29,537 nucleotides of DNA, from assembly GCA_937893485.1 (NCBI GenBank), contig CALBJL010000003.1:1-29537 (forward strand), given 5' to 3'. Both the position numbers and the translations under genes were made by a program. This document shows, piece after piece, positions 1 to 8,894 of the stretch. Below the pieces are notes generated by a model. It made no database searches. It was not told the origin of the DNA and saw nothing but the letters and a program-made list of their open reading frames with translations. Within the stretch, counting starts at the first letter, position 1. Every line of letters begins with the position of its first letter. This DNA is from an uncultured bacterium (lineage in GTDB: Bacteria; Bacillota; Clostridia; Lachnospirales; Lachnospiraceae).

Positions 1-976
1 CCGCATCATTGGCATGGCAGGCCCAGTCGATCTTACCGCCCTCACACATCATGAAAAAGCCGTTGTCGTTGTCCAGCACCTCAATACCTTTTTTAACATA
101 GTCGGACAGAGCCCACGCATTCTTCTGACGATCCAGCTCATAGTCCATGGCATCGGAATCTGCCAGATGCTCGTCGATGAGAATAACTTTCTCGTCTGCC
201 GATGAAATGGCGGCAGCATCCTTTTGTGTATAAGTGACCTTGTAGCCGGCTGTTTCTGCAAGGTCATAAAGACTGGTTTTGTTCTCATCCGAACCGGTGA
301 CTTCTTTCAGACCGCCGCCGGCAAAATATTCAAAACCGGAATTCACCAATTCCTCGCCAATCTCATAGTAATCGTTGCGACTTGCCTGATGCGCATAAAA
401 AGAAGCAGGTGTGGCATGGTTGAGGTTGACAGAGCTTATGATTCCGATCTCCCAGTCTTTCTGTTTGTGGAGCTTCTCTGCAATGGTCTCATAGGCGACA
501 GAGCCGGTGGTATCCACATTGATCATGCCGGAATAGGTTTTATAGCCGGTAGCAATGGAGGTAGCTGTGGAGGCAGAATCGGGTGCAAAACTGCATGCGT
601 CATAAGTGACTGCAGAACCTGCAACTTCAAAGTTCATGAAATTCAGCGCCTTCGGACCATCCAGTGTTGCACCGTTGCGATCTTCGTAGCTGTTGCTTGG
701 CAATGCCTGCGCGTAATCCTTATCGGATAGTGCTCCAAGATAATCAGCTGCGGCCTGAAACTGCGGATAACTCATGCCGTCACCGATGAAGAGGAAAACA
801 TATTTGGGCACTTTTTCGCCCAATGATTTTGTCTGGACAGTGGAACTTTGTGCCTTAACCAGACTGGCATTGGTTGTACTGGAAGAAGTAACCGTTGTCG
901 ATTTTCCGGAGCAGACGGTGGTAGAAAGCAGTAAAGCTGCTCCAACCGCGCTGCACACAATTTGTTTTACATGCAT
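1..976 (-). CDS. phoA: Alkaline phosphatase, secreted (5' part; 3' end outside window)
   Basis: The reading frame is open from the ATG at 976 down to base 1, so about 325 N-terminal residues are present and the C-terminus lies left of the window. The PhoA-family enzyme hydrolyses phosphate monoesters outside the cell using two zinc ions and one magnesium ion. Visible motifs are FLFIGDGMS (first metal-binding Asp), DSASTATSIATGYKT with the nucleophilic serine, and EGGKIDWACHANDA near the left edge, the form of the metal-ligand motif often seen in clostridial members. The N-terminus (MHVKQIVCSAVGAALLLST) is a signal peptide. Cys22 follows it, but TTVC is a poor lipobox, so lipoprotein status is uncertain. 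AAAGGAGAT at 981-989 precedes the start. A Pho-box-like array upstream suggests induction under phosphate limitation. Confidence 0.93.
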   Translation of the reverse strand, partial: MHVKQIVCSAVGAALLLSTTVCSGKSTTVTSSSTTNASLVKAQSSTVQTKSLGEKVPKYVFLFIGDGMSYPQFQAAADYLGALSDKDYAQALPSNSYEDRNGATLDGPKALNFMNFEVAGSAVTYDACSFAPDSASTATSIATGYKTYSGMINVDTTGSVAYETIAEKLHKQKDWEIGIISSVNLNHATPASFYAHQASRNDYYEIGEELVNSGFEYFAGGGLKEVTGSDENKTSLYDLAETAGYKVTYTQKDAAAISSADEKVILIDEHLADSDAMDYELDRQKNAWALSDYVKKGIEVLDNDNGFFMMCEGGKIDWACHANDA

Positions 977-1042
977 AAAAATCTCCTTTCGCTAAAGCGA
1001 TCTTAATGTGAAATTGCTGCTGAACTTTTTCAAAGCTCTCGT

Positions 1043-1099
1043 ATATTATGAAAAAATAAAGTAAAATCTACTATCATAATCTTGTAAAATCCATCTAAA
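1043..1099 (-). promoter_or_regulatory. Pho-box-like direct repeats and -10 upstream of phoA
   Basis: On the minus strand TTTAGA (1099-1094), TTTACA (1088-1083), ATGATA (1077-1072) and TTTACT (1065-1060) follow each other with periods of 11, 11 and 12 bp. A TAATAT -10 candidate lies at 1048-1043, 11 bp after the last repeat. Gram-positive PhoP binds TT(A/C/T)A(C/T)A-type hexamers at 11-bp periodicity just ahead of a -10 box. The third copy is degenerate. The AT-rich gap 977-1266 otherwise shows no gene. Confidence 0.55.
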
Positions 1100-1266
1100 A
1101 TCAATGCAAATTGTGAAATATAAAAGCTTTTTAATAAGAACTGTGGTAATATATATTTATAGTTGTAATATTTTATACACGGCTGTAAACGCAACAGTTA
1201 GGAAGTAATAAGCCGGAATGATCGTAAATCATGCGGATATGCAATGAGGATTGGGAGGAGATTAAG

Positions 1267-2472
1267 ATGAAAGCAGGAAGAATTGCAGTTTTTGCTGTTA
1301 TGGGGGCTATGATGCTGTTTGCCGTTGCTTGCGGAAGTAAAAATGTTGTTCGTAATGAAAGAGATGCACCGGTTATTAGGAAGAGTGCACCTGAAGATGA
1401 ATCAGCAGACGAACCCAGGGACGAATCAACAGACGAGCCCAAAGATGAAGCAATAGACGAGCCGGAAGTCAGGATTACACAAACTGAAGCTAAAAGTGTG
1501 CAGACAGAAAAATATGAGACAGATGATTTCAGTATTACTATTCCCAAGGGGTGGATTGTGAATGCCGGAGGGGCAAATATCTATCACAGCATACGGATAT
1601 ATGATCCGGATGAACCGGTGAATCAGATGTTTGTCCTGCTTAAAGCGGATATTTTATTGCATAGCCAGGCGGGAAAGGATGCATGGCAAAAAAATTATGA
1701 ACAAGGCAATGCACAGGCGGCAATTTTCGCACAGGCACCTGTTTTGTCCAATCCATCTACGGAAGGGTTCTTCCAGATTTTTTCGCAGTATACGGCATTT
1801 GTAACAGTGGCAGAGTCTTCTTATTCCGGATTCGAGTTTCCTCAATTTCAACATTTTTCAGTAACCGAGCGGTACGATTCTACAAGCAGCCTGAGGTCAG
1901 TCGCTTTGGGCGATGAACTATTGCGTGCAACGTTTAGCGATAATGAAAACGAAGGTGAAGGAATGTTTGCCGCATCTGTCGTTGATTTTGGTAGTTATAT
2001 GATTTCTGATGGTGATGTAGTGAATTATCAGCTACAAACAGCAGACGGTGGTTATTATATGGCGTATAATATTGTAGCAATCACAGCAGCGAAAGATACA
2101 TTCATCGAATGGGAAAGCGTTTTGACAAGCTGTATGAAGACGCTGCGGTATTCGGATAATTTTATTGATGCCACCAATCAGGCGAGTAATGAAACGGTTG
2201 CTCTTGCCATGAATATTAGCCAGAATTTCAATCAGACAATGGAGGGTATCATGTCCTCTTGGGAAAACCGCAGTAAAAGCCAGGATATTATGAGCCAGAA
2301 GCAGAGTGATGCAACGCTTGGTTATGAACGCGTTTACGATACGGAGACAAATGAGGTTTATCGTGCGACAAACGGTTTTACCGATGTGTATGATGGAAAT
2401 CGCTATCAGCCGGTGACAAGTGATGATATGTATGGGTTGCCAATCAGTGGTTACATTGAAAAAATAGAGTGA
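1267..2472 (+). CDS. Predicted lipoprotein with acidic repeat linker, function unknown
   Basis: This encodes 401 residues from the ATG at 1267, chosen because GGGAGGAG (1253-1260) is well placed there. An upstream in-frame ATG at 1231 has no such site. The N-terminus is a lipoprotein signal peptide with lipobox AVAC, lipidated at Cys22. Residues 44-66 form an acidic linker of three 8-residue units of the type DExxDEPx, encoded by a 24-bp tandem repeat. The rest is a globular extracellular domain that I do not recognise, with one cysteine in a stretch ending SCMKTLRYSDNF. The downstream TetR gene starts 37 bp later on the same strand, so the two may be cotranscribed. No enzymatic motif is seen. 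Confidence 0.8.
   Translation: MKAGRIAVFAVMGAMMLFAVACGSKNVVRNERDAPVIRKSAPEDESADEPRDESTDEPKDEAIDEPEVRITQTEAKSVQTEKYETDDFSITIPKGWIVNAGGANIYHSIRIYDPDEPVNQMFVLLKADILLHSQAGKDAWQKNYEQGNAQAAIFAQAPVLSNPSTEGFFQIFSQYTAFVTVAESSYSGFEFPQFQHFSVTERYDSTSSLRSVALGDELLRATFSDNENEGEGMFAASVVDFGSYMISDGDVVNYQLQTADGGYYMAYNIVAITAAKDTFIEWESVLTSCMKTLRYSDNFIDATNQASNETVALAMNISQNFNQTMEGIMSSWENRSKSQDIMSQKQSDATLGYERVYDTETNEVYRATNGFTDVYDGNRYQPVTSDDMYGLPISGYIEKIE
1396..1464 (+). repeat. 24-bp tandem repeat encoding acidic DExxDEPx linker
   Basis: Three consecutive 24-bp units encode DESADEPR, DESTDEPK and DEAIDEPE in the lipoprotein. The units differ at several positions, so this is an old, partly diverged repeat. It probably spaces the folded domain from the membrane. 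Confidence 0.7.
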
Positions 2473-2509
2473 AGCTCCAATTGCGTTATAGTGAGAGGAA
2501 TGCGAAAAT

Positions 2510-3133
2510 ATGGCTCCAAAGAACAAGTTTACAAAAAAGGAAATGGTAGATGCGGCACTGCGTGTTGTGCGGGCAAAGGGGATTGATGGTCTGACTGCAA
2601 AAACGATGGCGGATGAGCTCGGAACTTCCACACAGCCGGTCTTTACCGGCTTCGGAACGATGGATGTTGTGAAAAAAGAGGTCTATGCTGCCGCGGTGAC
2701 TGTGTATGACGGCTATGCGGATGCGGGCTTAAAAGAGAAAATCTCGTTTTTCGGTGTGGGGATGCAGTATATCCGTTTCGCGCGGGAGGAGCCGGAGCTG
2801 TACCGGCTGCTGTTTTTGTCGCAGAAGCAGGATGCGGAGCACGGTGCGATGGCAGCCATGCGTCATTTACAGACACTTGTCCGCCCGGCACTTATGAATA
2901 TCTATCATATTACGCCGGACGAGGCAGATCTGTATTTCCGGGATCTGTGGCTGGTCGTACACAGCCTCGCTTCACTGATCGTTGTCGGCGATTGCCCTTA
3001 TTCGGATCGGGAGATCGGTCAGATTCTGACGGGTGTCAGTGTCAGCATTTGCAAGGCGATCAAAGAGATCCCGGGTTTCGGAACGGGGAGTTTTGACCGC
3101 GATGCGGTGTTTCGGGAGATCCTTAGGAATTAG
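2510..3133 (+). CDS. TetR/AcrR-family transcriptional regulator
   Basis: This encodes 207 residues starting at 2510 behind AGAGGA (2494-2499). Residues 6-50 form a TetR HTH: KEMVDAALRVVRAKGIDGLT followed by MADELGTSTQPVFTGFG, the usual 'LG.STQP.F..FG' recognition-helix pattern. The C-terminal half contains FAREEPELYRLLFLSQ, as in TetR proteins with a WHG-type ligand domain. Such proteins are dimeric repressors released by small ligands. The gene converges on the ABC transporter operon, with only 7 bp between the stop codons, so it may or may not regulate that operon. A role linked to the preceding lipoprotein is equally possible. The ligand is unknown. Confidence 0.88.
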   Translation: MAPKNKFTKKEMVDAALRVVRAKGIDGLTAKTMADELGTSTQPVFTGFGTMDVVKKEVYAAAVTVYDGYADAGLKEKISFFGVGMQYIRFAREEPELYRLLFLSQKQDAEHGAMAAMRHLQTLVRPALMNIYHITPDEADLYFRDLWLVVHSLASLIVVGDCPYSDREIGQILTGVSVSICKAIKEIPGFGTGSFDRDAVFREILRN

Positions 3134-3140
3134 CCGGGTG

Positions 3141-4892
3141 TCAGGATGCGATGTTCCAGCCTTCCGCTTTTTCACGGATCTCGGTAAAGTGTTTGTATAC
3201 GCCGTCCTGTCGGATCAGCTCCTCGTGCGTACCGGCTTCGGCAATCCGACCGTCATCCACAACGAGAATCTGGTCTGCGTTCTGGACAGTCGCCAGACGG
3301 TGGGCGATCGTGATGATCGTCTTTCCTTTGGTCAGCTCGGAGATCGCCTGCTGGATCAGGTGCTCATTCTCCGGATCAATGCTGGCGGTCGCCTCATCGA
3401 GAATGATGATCGGTGCGTTTTTCAGTATCGCACGGGCGATAGAGATACGCTGTTTTTCACCGCCTGAGAGTGTACCGCCGCCCTCACCGACTACGGTATC
3501 GTAGCCCTGCGGGAGCGCCATGATAAAGTCATGGCAGCGGGCTTTTTTCGCAGCGGCGATCATTTCCGCCTCGGTTGCGTCCGGTTTTCCGAAGCAGATA
3601 TTGGCGCGGATCGTATCGTTGAACAGGTAGACATTCTGGAATACCATCGAAATATTTGTCAGCAGGCTGTCACACGTAAATTCGCGCAGATCGTGTCCGC
3701 CGACTGTGATACTGCCTGCCTGCGGATCATAAAAGCGTGCGATCAGGCTGCAGATCGTTGTCTTTCCGGAACCGGACGGGCCGACGATCGCAGTCGAGGT
3801 CTTTTCGGGGATCTGAAAGCTGACATCCTTTAATACGGTGCGTGAGTCATAGCCGAAATCCACATGCGAAAATGCAATATCGTAGCGGTCGGGCCGGATG
3901 TCTTTGCCGTCTGCGTCGATAAAGTTTTCACCCTTCAATGCGTCGAGCTGATCCATTGCATCGTCGATCACACCGAGCGTATGTGCGCTGTCGCTGATCG
4001 GTTCGAGACTCGCGAAGATGCTGAAGGAGAAAAATACAAAAATCAGCATCATGGACAGATCCATGCGTCCGGCGAGGCACATGAGGGAGGCAGCCAGAGC
4101 AAGTCCGACGCTGCCGCATTTGAGTGCCAGCAGGTGCAGTGCATTGCATGGAATATAGCCCCACTCGATTTTCAGATGGATGTTTTTGCTGTCATCGATC
4201 GCCTGTGTGACGGAATCCATCGATGCGCCTGCTTTGCCAAATGATTTGACGACGGACAGACCGCGGGCGTATTCGATCACTGCACCGGTCATATCCTTGT
4301 TCGCCTGCGCTTCAATGGGAGCATTGATACGGCTGTAATGCGAGATAATCAGCATAAAGCACAGTGACAGCGCAGCAGCAGCGAGTGCGATAAGCGCGGT
4401 CAGAGGGCTGCACACGGCGAGGCAGACGAAGATCACGAGGAAGTTCAGGTATCCGCCGACAAAGTTATCGATCATACGGATACCCATATTTTCGAGTGTC
4501 GAGAGCCCGGTCGTAATAGAGCTGAGAATGTTTCCGGTGCTGACCTGCTGAAAATAGCCGAGTGATACACGCTTTAAGGCATCGCCGACCGCGAGACGGT
4601 CACGGGCGGTGAGCTGGTAGCTGATCGGCTCCTGCAGTCTGGCACGGAAATAGTCGAATAAAAAGCGGAAAAATACGAGAATCAACTGAATCAGGATGCT
4701 TTTCCAGATCCATGAGGTGTCAAATGACGTACCGCTTTGCTGCGCTTCGATGAGCTTACCGATCGTATATGCCGCCAATGCTAAAGGCATCGCGGTAAAA
4801 ATGTGCGAGAAGAAGGTCATGACAAAGCCGAGATAGAGCCTGCCCTTGAATTCGCCGCACCAGTCGATGATTCGTTTTACTGTTTTAAACAT
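3141..4892 (-). CDS. ABC transporter half-subunit (permease fused to ATPase), second of pair
   Basis: This encodes 583 residues: an N-terminal membrane domain with about six helices (residues ~15-310) and a C-terminal nucleotide-binding domain. Visible motifs are Walker A GPSGSGKTT near residue 370, the signature LSGGEKQR near 475, Walker B IIILDEAT with the catalytic Glu near 495, and the H-loop IAHR near 530. It starts 3 bp after the stop of its partner, so the two are translationally linked and probably form a heterodimer with two intact ATP sites. Exporter-fold pairs led by an AraC gene resemble YbtPQ/IrtAB-type siderophore importers, but multidrug or peptide export cannot be excluded. 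The substrate is not readable from the sequence. Confidence 0.92.
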   Translation of the reverse strand: MFKTVKRIIDWCGEFKGRLYLGFVMTFFSHIFTAMPLALAAYTIGKLIEAQQSGTSFDTSWIWKSILIQLILVFFRFLFDYFRARLQEPISYQLTARDRLAVGDALKRVSLGYFQQVSTGNILSSITTGLSTLENMGIRMIDNFVGGYLNFLVIFVCLAVCSPLTALIALAAAALSLCFMLIISHYSRINAPIEAQANKDMTGAVIEYARGLSVVKSFGKAGASMDSVTQAIDDSKNIHLKIEWGYIPCNALHLLALKCGSVGLALAASLMCLAGRMDLSMMLIFVFFSFSIFASLEPISDSAHTLGVIDDAMDQLDALKGENFIDADGKDIRPDRYDIAFSHVDFGYDSRTVLKDVSFQIPEKTSTAIVGPSGSGKTTICSLIARFYDPQAGSITVGGHDLREFTCDSLLTNISMVFQNVYLFNDTIRANICFGKPDATEAEMIAAAKKARCHDFIMALPQGYDTVVGEGGGTLSGGEKQRISIARAILKNAPIIILDEATASIDPENEHLIQQAISELTKGKTIITIAHRLATVQNADQILVVDDGRIAEAGTHEELIRQDGVYKHFTEIREKAEGWNIAS

Positions 4893-4895
4893 CCT

Positions 4896-6668
4896 TTACG
4901 CCGCCTTTTCTGCGGAAGAAACCGCCCAGTTTTTCGCGCCAATGTGCGCCTGCCACATATCGTGGTACAGCGGGCACGTATCTAACAGCTGCTCCTGACT
5001 GCCCTCTGCGACAATGCTTCCGTTTTTCAAAACGACAATCTTATCGGCGTTTCGGATCGTGGACAGACGGTGTGCAATGACTAACAGTGTCTTGCCCTTC
5101 GTCAGAGCCGCGATACTGCGCTGGATCTTTTCCTCGTTTTCGGGATCGGTAAATGCGGTCGCCTCATCGAGAATGACGATGGGAGCGTTTTTGAGCATCA
5201 TGCGCGCGATGGCGATACGCTGTTTCTCACCGCCGGAGAGCCGTTTGCCCGCTTCACCTGCGGGTGTATCGTAGCCCTGTGGCAGCGTGGCGATAAATTC
5301 TTCACATTGTGCAGCCTTTGCAGCAGCTTTTACCTCTGCGTCGGTTGCGTTTGGATTTCCGAGCCGGATGTTTTCGAGCAGGGAACAGCGGAACAGGAAA
5401 TTATCCTGTGTCACAAAGCTGACGTATTCACAGAGCTGTGAGATCGGCATATCTTTCACGTTTACACCGCCGATGGTGATCTCGCCGGATGTCACATCCC
5501 AGAAACGGGCGATCAGCGTGGCAACCGTCGATTTGCCGCCGCCGGATGGACCGACAAGTGCGGTAAAGCCGCCCTCGGGGAGCTTTAAGTCAATGCCGTG
5601 CAGCACTTCGTCTGCGGGATCTCCGGTATAAGAAAAATGAACATTTTTCAACTCTACATCGGTATGTGTGACTGCCGCGAGGGTGTCAGGTTCGGGCAGC
5701 TCGGGCATCTCAAGAAATTCCTCTAAGTTTTCTACCGTGAACTTCACCTGACGCATATTTTCGGAGAATACCTCGAGCTTGGCGAGCGAGCCGACCATGG
5801 AGATCGACAGCATCACGGCAAGCGCTGCCTGTGCGGATGTGATTTTGCCGCTGTTTGCGAGTGCGAGTGCGACCGGCAGCGTGCCGATCAGTGTCGACGG
5901 AAACAGTGCAAAGCTCAGCTTCATCGTCGCAAAGGTGGAGGAGAGCCATTTGATGACAAACGTACGGAAATCAGTGATTGCACCGGCGTATTTTTCATAG
6001 GATACGCCTGCGCGTCCGAATGCCTTGATGACCTCGATACCTTCTATGTACTCGACAATCGTGCTGTTCATGTAGTTTGCGGACTGGTCATATGTTTCAA
6101 AGTTTTTGCCGCTGATCTTGAAGGTCAGACCCATACAGATAAAGGACAGCGGAAATGTGATCAGTGATGCGAGTGCCAGCCGCCAGTCGATCACGGTGAG
6201 CGCGATGATGCTGACGATCGGGAGCACGGTATGTCCCGCGCCCTCAGGGATCATGTGTGCAAGCGGCGGTTCAAGGTTTTCGATCTTGTCGACCATCATA
6301 TTTTTAATCTCACCGATCGTGTGATTTTCCACATTGCCGAGCGGTGCATGGAGAAAACGGTCGGCGAGGCGCAGACGAAGTGCCTCTAAGATGGTGTATG
6401 CCATGCTGTGTGAAGTGCCGGTTGACAGGCTGAATGTCAGTATTTTCAGTGCATAGGCGGCGAGTGCGAACAGGCACCATCGGATGATCGCTGCGGTCGT
6501 GGCTGTGCCTGCCACAAACAGGCAGATCAGCTCATACATAAAATAGGACGGCAGCAGTCCGAGGATCACGGACAGCACCGACAGGACGATGGACAAAACC
6601 ATCTTTTTCTTTTCGTTCCCGGCATAAGCGAAAAGCGCGCTGATCCAGCTTTTTTTCTCAGTTTTCAT
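4896..6668 (-). CDS. ABC transporter half-subunit (permease fused to ATPase), first of pair
   Basis: This encodes 590 residues, organised like its partner: a membrane domain to about residue 320, then an ATPase with Walker A GPSGGGKST, signature LSGGEKQR, Walker B IVILDEAT and H-loop IAHR. Both nucleotide-binding domains keep all catalytic residues, unlike heterodimeric exporters with one degenerate site. The start overlaps the end of the araC gene by 11 bp, with GAGGGAT just upstream inside araC, so translation is coupled to the regulator. The AraC gene, this subunit and the 583-residue subunit form one leftward operon. Import of a metal chelate is a reasonable hypothesis (see the operon promoter), but it rests on family analogy. 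Confidence 0.92.
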   Translation of the reverse strand: MKTEKKSWISALFAYAGNEKKKMVLSIVLSVLSVILGLLPSYFMYELICLFVAGTATTAAIIRWCLFALAAYALKILTFSLSTGTSHSMAYTILEALRLRLADRFLHAPLGNVENHTIGEIKNMMVDKIENLEPPLAHMIPEGAGHTVLPIVSIIALTVIDWRLALASLITFPLSFICMGLTFKISGKNFETYDQSANYMNSTIVEYIEGIEVIKAFGRAGVSYEKYAGAITDFRTFVIKWLSSTFATMKLSFALFPSTLIGTLPVALALANSGKITSAQAALAVMLSISMVGSLAKLEVFSENMRQVKFTVENLEEFLEMPELPEPDTLAAVTHTDVELKNVHFSYTGDPADEVLHGIDLKLPEGGFTALVGPSGGGKSTVATLIARFWDVTSGEITIGGVNVKDMPISQLCEYVSFVTQDNFLFRCSLLENIRLGNPNATDAEVKAAAKAAQCEEFIATLPQGYDTPAGEAGKRLSGGEKQRIAIARMMLKNAPIVILDEATAFTDPENEEKIQRSIAALTKGKTLLVIAHRLSTIRNADKIVVLKNGSIVAEGSQEQLLDTCPLYHDMWQAHIGAKNWAVSSAEKAA

Positions 6669-7626
6669 AGGTTATCCCTCTTTCTCTCCGGTATTCTGAC
6701 GGAGTTAGTTTCATGATTTTTTTAAAGGCGACGGTGAATTTGCCGGCGTTGTCATATCCGACGCGGCTGCCGATCTCGGCGATGCTCAGATCCCGTTCGC
6801 GTAGCAGCAGCTCTGCCGCCTGATTCATGCGGTAGCCCGCGAGCCATGTGCCGATTGCTTCCCCGTACACCGAGCGGAAACAGGTTTTCATCGGAGTCAT
6901 CGGAATGTCGAAGCGGCGGGAAAGCTCCTCCTGCGTATAGTTTTCTGAGAGGTGTTCGGTCAGAAACCGCTTGATCGCCTTGACCTTTTCGACCTGTGTC
7001 CGGTAAAAATAGGGGTGTTCCTCCTCGTCGGCAGGGATTGTCATTGCGTCGAGGTATAGGAGCAGCTCTAAGATCTTCACTTTAAAATACGGAATGCGGA
7101 TCTTTTCCGGTACGCGGTACATCTCGCTGAAAATATGCTCCGTCTCTGCGACCTTATGCAGCACACGCGGATAGGAGCCGAGTGAAAAGCGTGTAATGAT
7201 CTCTGCGGGTGTTACCGGGAAGTCTTTGACCTCATCCGACAGCGAGTGGCTGATGATTTCGAGATCGAAGGCGACGGTCAGCCCGTGGTAATGGCACGAC
7301 GGGAAATTGAACGCTCCGGTGTGCTGTCTGCGCAGATCGAGTTTCATGTCACCCGCGGCTGTGTAGGCGATCATGCCATCTCCGGCGAGATATTCCATCC
7401 ACCCCTCGCGGCAATGGTCGATCGCGAGTATGCGGCGGTCGGCGACAAAGCTGCTGTTATAGCATTCCATATGGAAGTCGTTGAAGCAGAGTATCACGCC
7501 CGGAAATACATCATAGGTAGTCATCGTGCCGTCACCGGTCGCATTGCGGAACTGCCATACCGCGCAGCCATCGCTCTGGGCGAGCAGCGATGCCCCTTCC
7601 GTTTCAAATGTTTTGGATGTATCCAT
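6658..7626 (-). CDS. AraC-family transcriptional regulator of the ABC operon
   Basis: This encodes 322 residues starting at 7626 behind AAGGAAGG. The C-terminal ~100 residues are an AraC/XylS double HTH. The first helix pair lies around YTQEELSRRFDIPMTPMKTCF, and the second is marked by DLSIAEIGSRVGYDNAGKFT ending in the typical FKKIMKLTPSEYRRERG. The N-terminal ~200 residues are a ligand-binding region that I cannot assign. As first gene of the operon it probably activates its own promoter, where an 11-bp direct repeat sits just upstream of the -35. AraC proteins next to exporter-fold ABC pairs, such as YbtA with YbtPQ, often respond to a siderophore. That function is inferred, not shown. 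Confidence 0.9.
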   Translation of the reverse strand: MDTSKTFETEGASLLAQSDGCAVWQFRNATGDGTMTTYDVFPGVILCFNDFHMECYNSSFVADRRILAIDHCREGWMEYLAGDGMIAYTAAGDMKLDLRRQHTGAFNFPSCHYHGLTVAFDLEIISHSLSDEVKDFPVTPAEIITRFSLGSYPRVLHKVAETEHIFSEMYRVPEKIRIPYFKVKILELLLYLDAMTIPADEEEHPYFYRTQVEKVKAIKRFLTEHLSENYTQEELSRRFDIPMTPMKTCFRSVYGEAIGTWLAGYRMNQAAELLLRERDLSIAEIGSRVGYDNAGKFTVAFKKIMKLTPSEYRRERGITYEN

Positions 7627-7652
7627 TGACAGAACCTTCCTTATATTAACTG

Positions 7653-7736
7653 GTTAGTTTTTTCTAACTGCCACATAGTATAGCATGTGAATGATTCTCG
7701 GTCTATACCGAACGGACGGAAATTAACCGAACGGAC
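7653..7736 (-). promoter_or_regulatory. Promoter of the araC-ABC operon with palindromic operator and AraC-type direct repeats
   Basis: On the minus strand a -35 TAGACC (7705-7700) and a -10 TATACT (7682-7677) are 17 bp apart. The palindrome GTTAG-N6-CTAAC (7653-7668) covers the expected start region. ACCGAACGGAC occurs twice in perfect copy (7707-7717 and 7726-7736), 19 bp start to start and immediately upstream of the -35, where an AraC-type activator would bind. The palindrome resembles half of a DtxR/IdeR-type iron box (TTAG...CTAA). Confidence 0.55.
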
Positions 7737-7802
7737 AACTATTTTTACGCCTGAGCGCGATTGTCTGCAAATATGAGATTTTCGGATTTTCGGTCGAAGC
7801 TA

Positions 7803-7831
7803 TTGAAGCCCTGATGCGCCCATGATAAAAT
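7803..7831 (+). promoter_or_regulatory. Candidate promoter of the potassium channel gene
   Basis: TTGAAG (7803-7808) and TAAAAT (7826-7831) are 17 bp apart, 77 bp ahead of the channel start. AGGAAAG at 7894-7900 is the ribosome binding site. The gap 7627-7908 therefore holds two divergent promoters and no gene. Confidence 0.5.
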
Positions 7832-7908
7832 ATGACAATCGGAATGAGCGAAAAGCGCCTGCTATTTCAAACGGTGCGAGGCATTTTTAAAACAGGAAAG
7901 ACGAAGTT

Positions 7909-8877
7909 ATGAGTATAAAAGAAAAAATCTTTAATATTATCCAGATCGGCGACAAGAGCAACCACATCAGCCGCATGTTTGACATTTTTATTACGGTGAC
8001 AATTGTGTCGAATATTCTGGTCACATTTTTGCAGACGTTTGACGAGCTGGCGTTTTTATCGGGTGTTTTTCACTGGGTCGAGGTGATCACGCTGCTGATC
8101 TTCTGTGTCGAGTATGTGCTGCGCATCTGGACGGCGGAATATCTGTACCCGGATCGGGGCAGGGCGCACGCGAGACTGCGGTTTCTGATCTCGTTTGACG
8201 GAGTCGTGGATCTGCTCACGATCATACCGGCGTTTTTCCTGTCTGGTTTTGTGATCTTCCGGATGCTGCGTGTCGCGCGGATCTTCCATCTGTTCCGGCT
8301 GAACGCAAAATATGATTCATTCAACGTCATCACGACCGTATTATATGAGAAACGCAACCAGATCATATCGTCGGTATTTATCGTAATGATACTCATGCTG
8401 GCGAGTAGCCTGTGTATGTACAGCGTCGAGCATGAGGCGCAGCCACTCGTCTTTCGGAATGCGTTCAGCGGCATCTGGTGGAGCATGTCGACGCTGTTGA
8501 CGGTCGGATACGGAGACATCTATCCGATCACGACGCTGGGACGGATCATGGCGATCGCGATCGCTTATCTGGGTGTCGGCGCAGTGGCGATCCCGACCGG
8601 TATTATCAGCGCCGGATTCGTCGAGCAGTATCAGCGTAAAAGTAACATATCCAGTCTTAGGCAGCAGGATATTCACGAGATCGCCGAGGTGTTTGTCGAT
8701 AAGCGCCACGCGGGCAAGACGATCGAGGAGGTCGAGGAGGAACATCAGGTCAAGATCTTTCTCATTTTGCGGGAGGATTTGTCGATTCTGCCGCAGAAAG
8801 ACACGCTGCTGCGGCTCAATGACATTATGGTGATCCGCGAGGATTCCGCTGTGGCAGAGAAAAAAGAACAAATCTAA
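7909..8877 (+). CDS. Voltage-gated potassium channel with C-terminal TrkA-C-like domain
   Basis: This encodes 322 residues. The first ~235 residues form a six-helix voltage-gated channel. S4 is visible as FRMLRVARIFHLFRLN with arginines at 118, 121 and 124, and the pore filter TVGYGD is at 198-203, typical of K+ selectivity. After S6 a cytoplasmic tail (residues ~245-315) contains VKIFLILREDLSILPQKDTLLRLNDIMVI-like sequence, matching the C-terminal (RCK-C/TrkA-C) ligand domain; no Rossmann RCK-N domain precedes it. It would act as a membrane tetramer passing K+ in response to voltage, possibly gated by a small ligand or ion. It stands alone, divergent from the araC operon. The product call is firm and the regulatory ligand is unknown. 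Confidence 0.93.
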   Translation: MSIKEKIFNIIQIGDKSNHISRMFDIFITVTIVSNILVTFLQTFDELAFLSGVFHWVEVITLLIFCVEYVLRIWTAEYLYPDRGRAHARLRFLISFDGVVDLLTIIPAFFLSGFVIFRMLRVARIFHLFRLNAKYDSFNVITTVLYEKRNQIISSVFIVMILMLASSLCMYSVEHEAQPLVFRNAFSGIWWSMSTLLTVGYGDIYPITTLGRIMAIAIAYLGVGAVAIPTGIISAGFVEQYQRKSNISSLRQQDIHEIAEVFVDKRHAGKTIEEVEEEHQVKIFLILREDLSILPQKDTLLRLNDIMVIREDSAVAEKKEQI

Positions 8878-8894
8878 AAAATTTTTTCTTTTTT

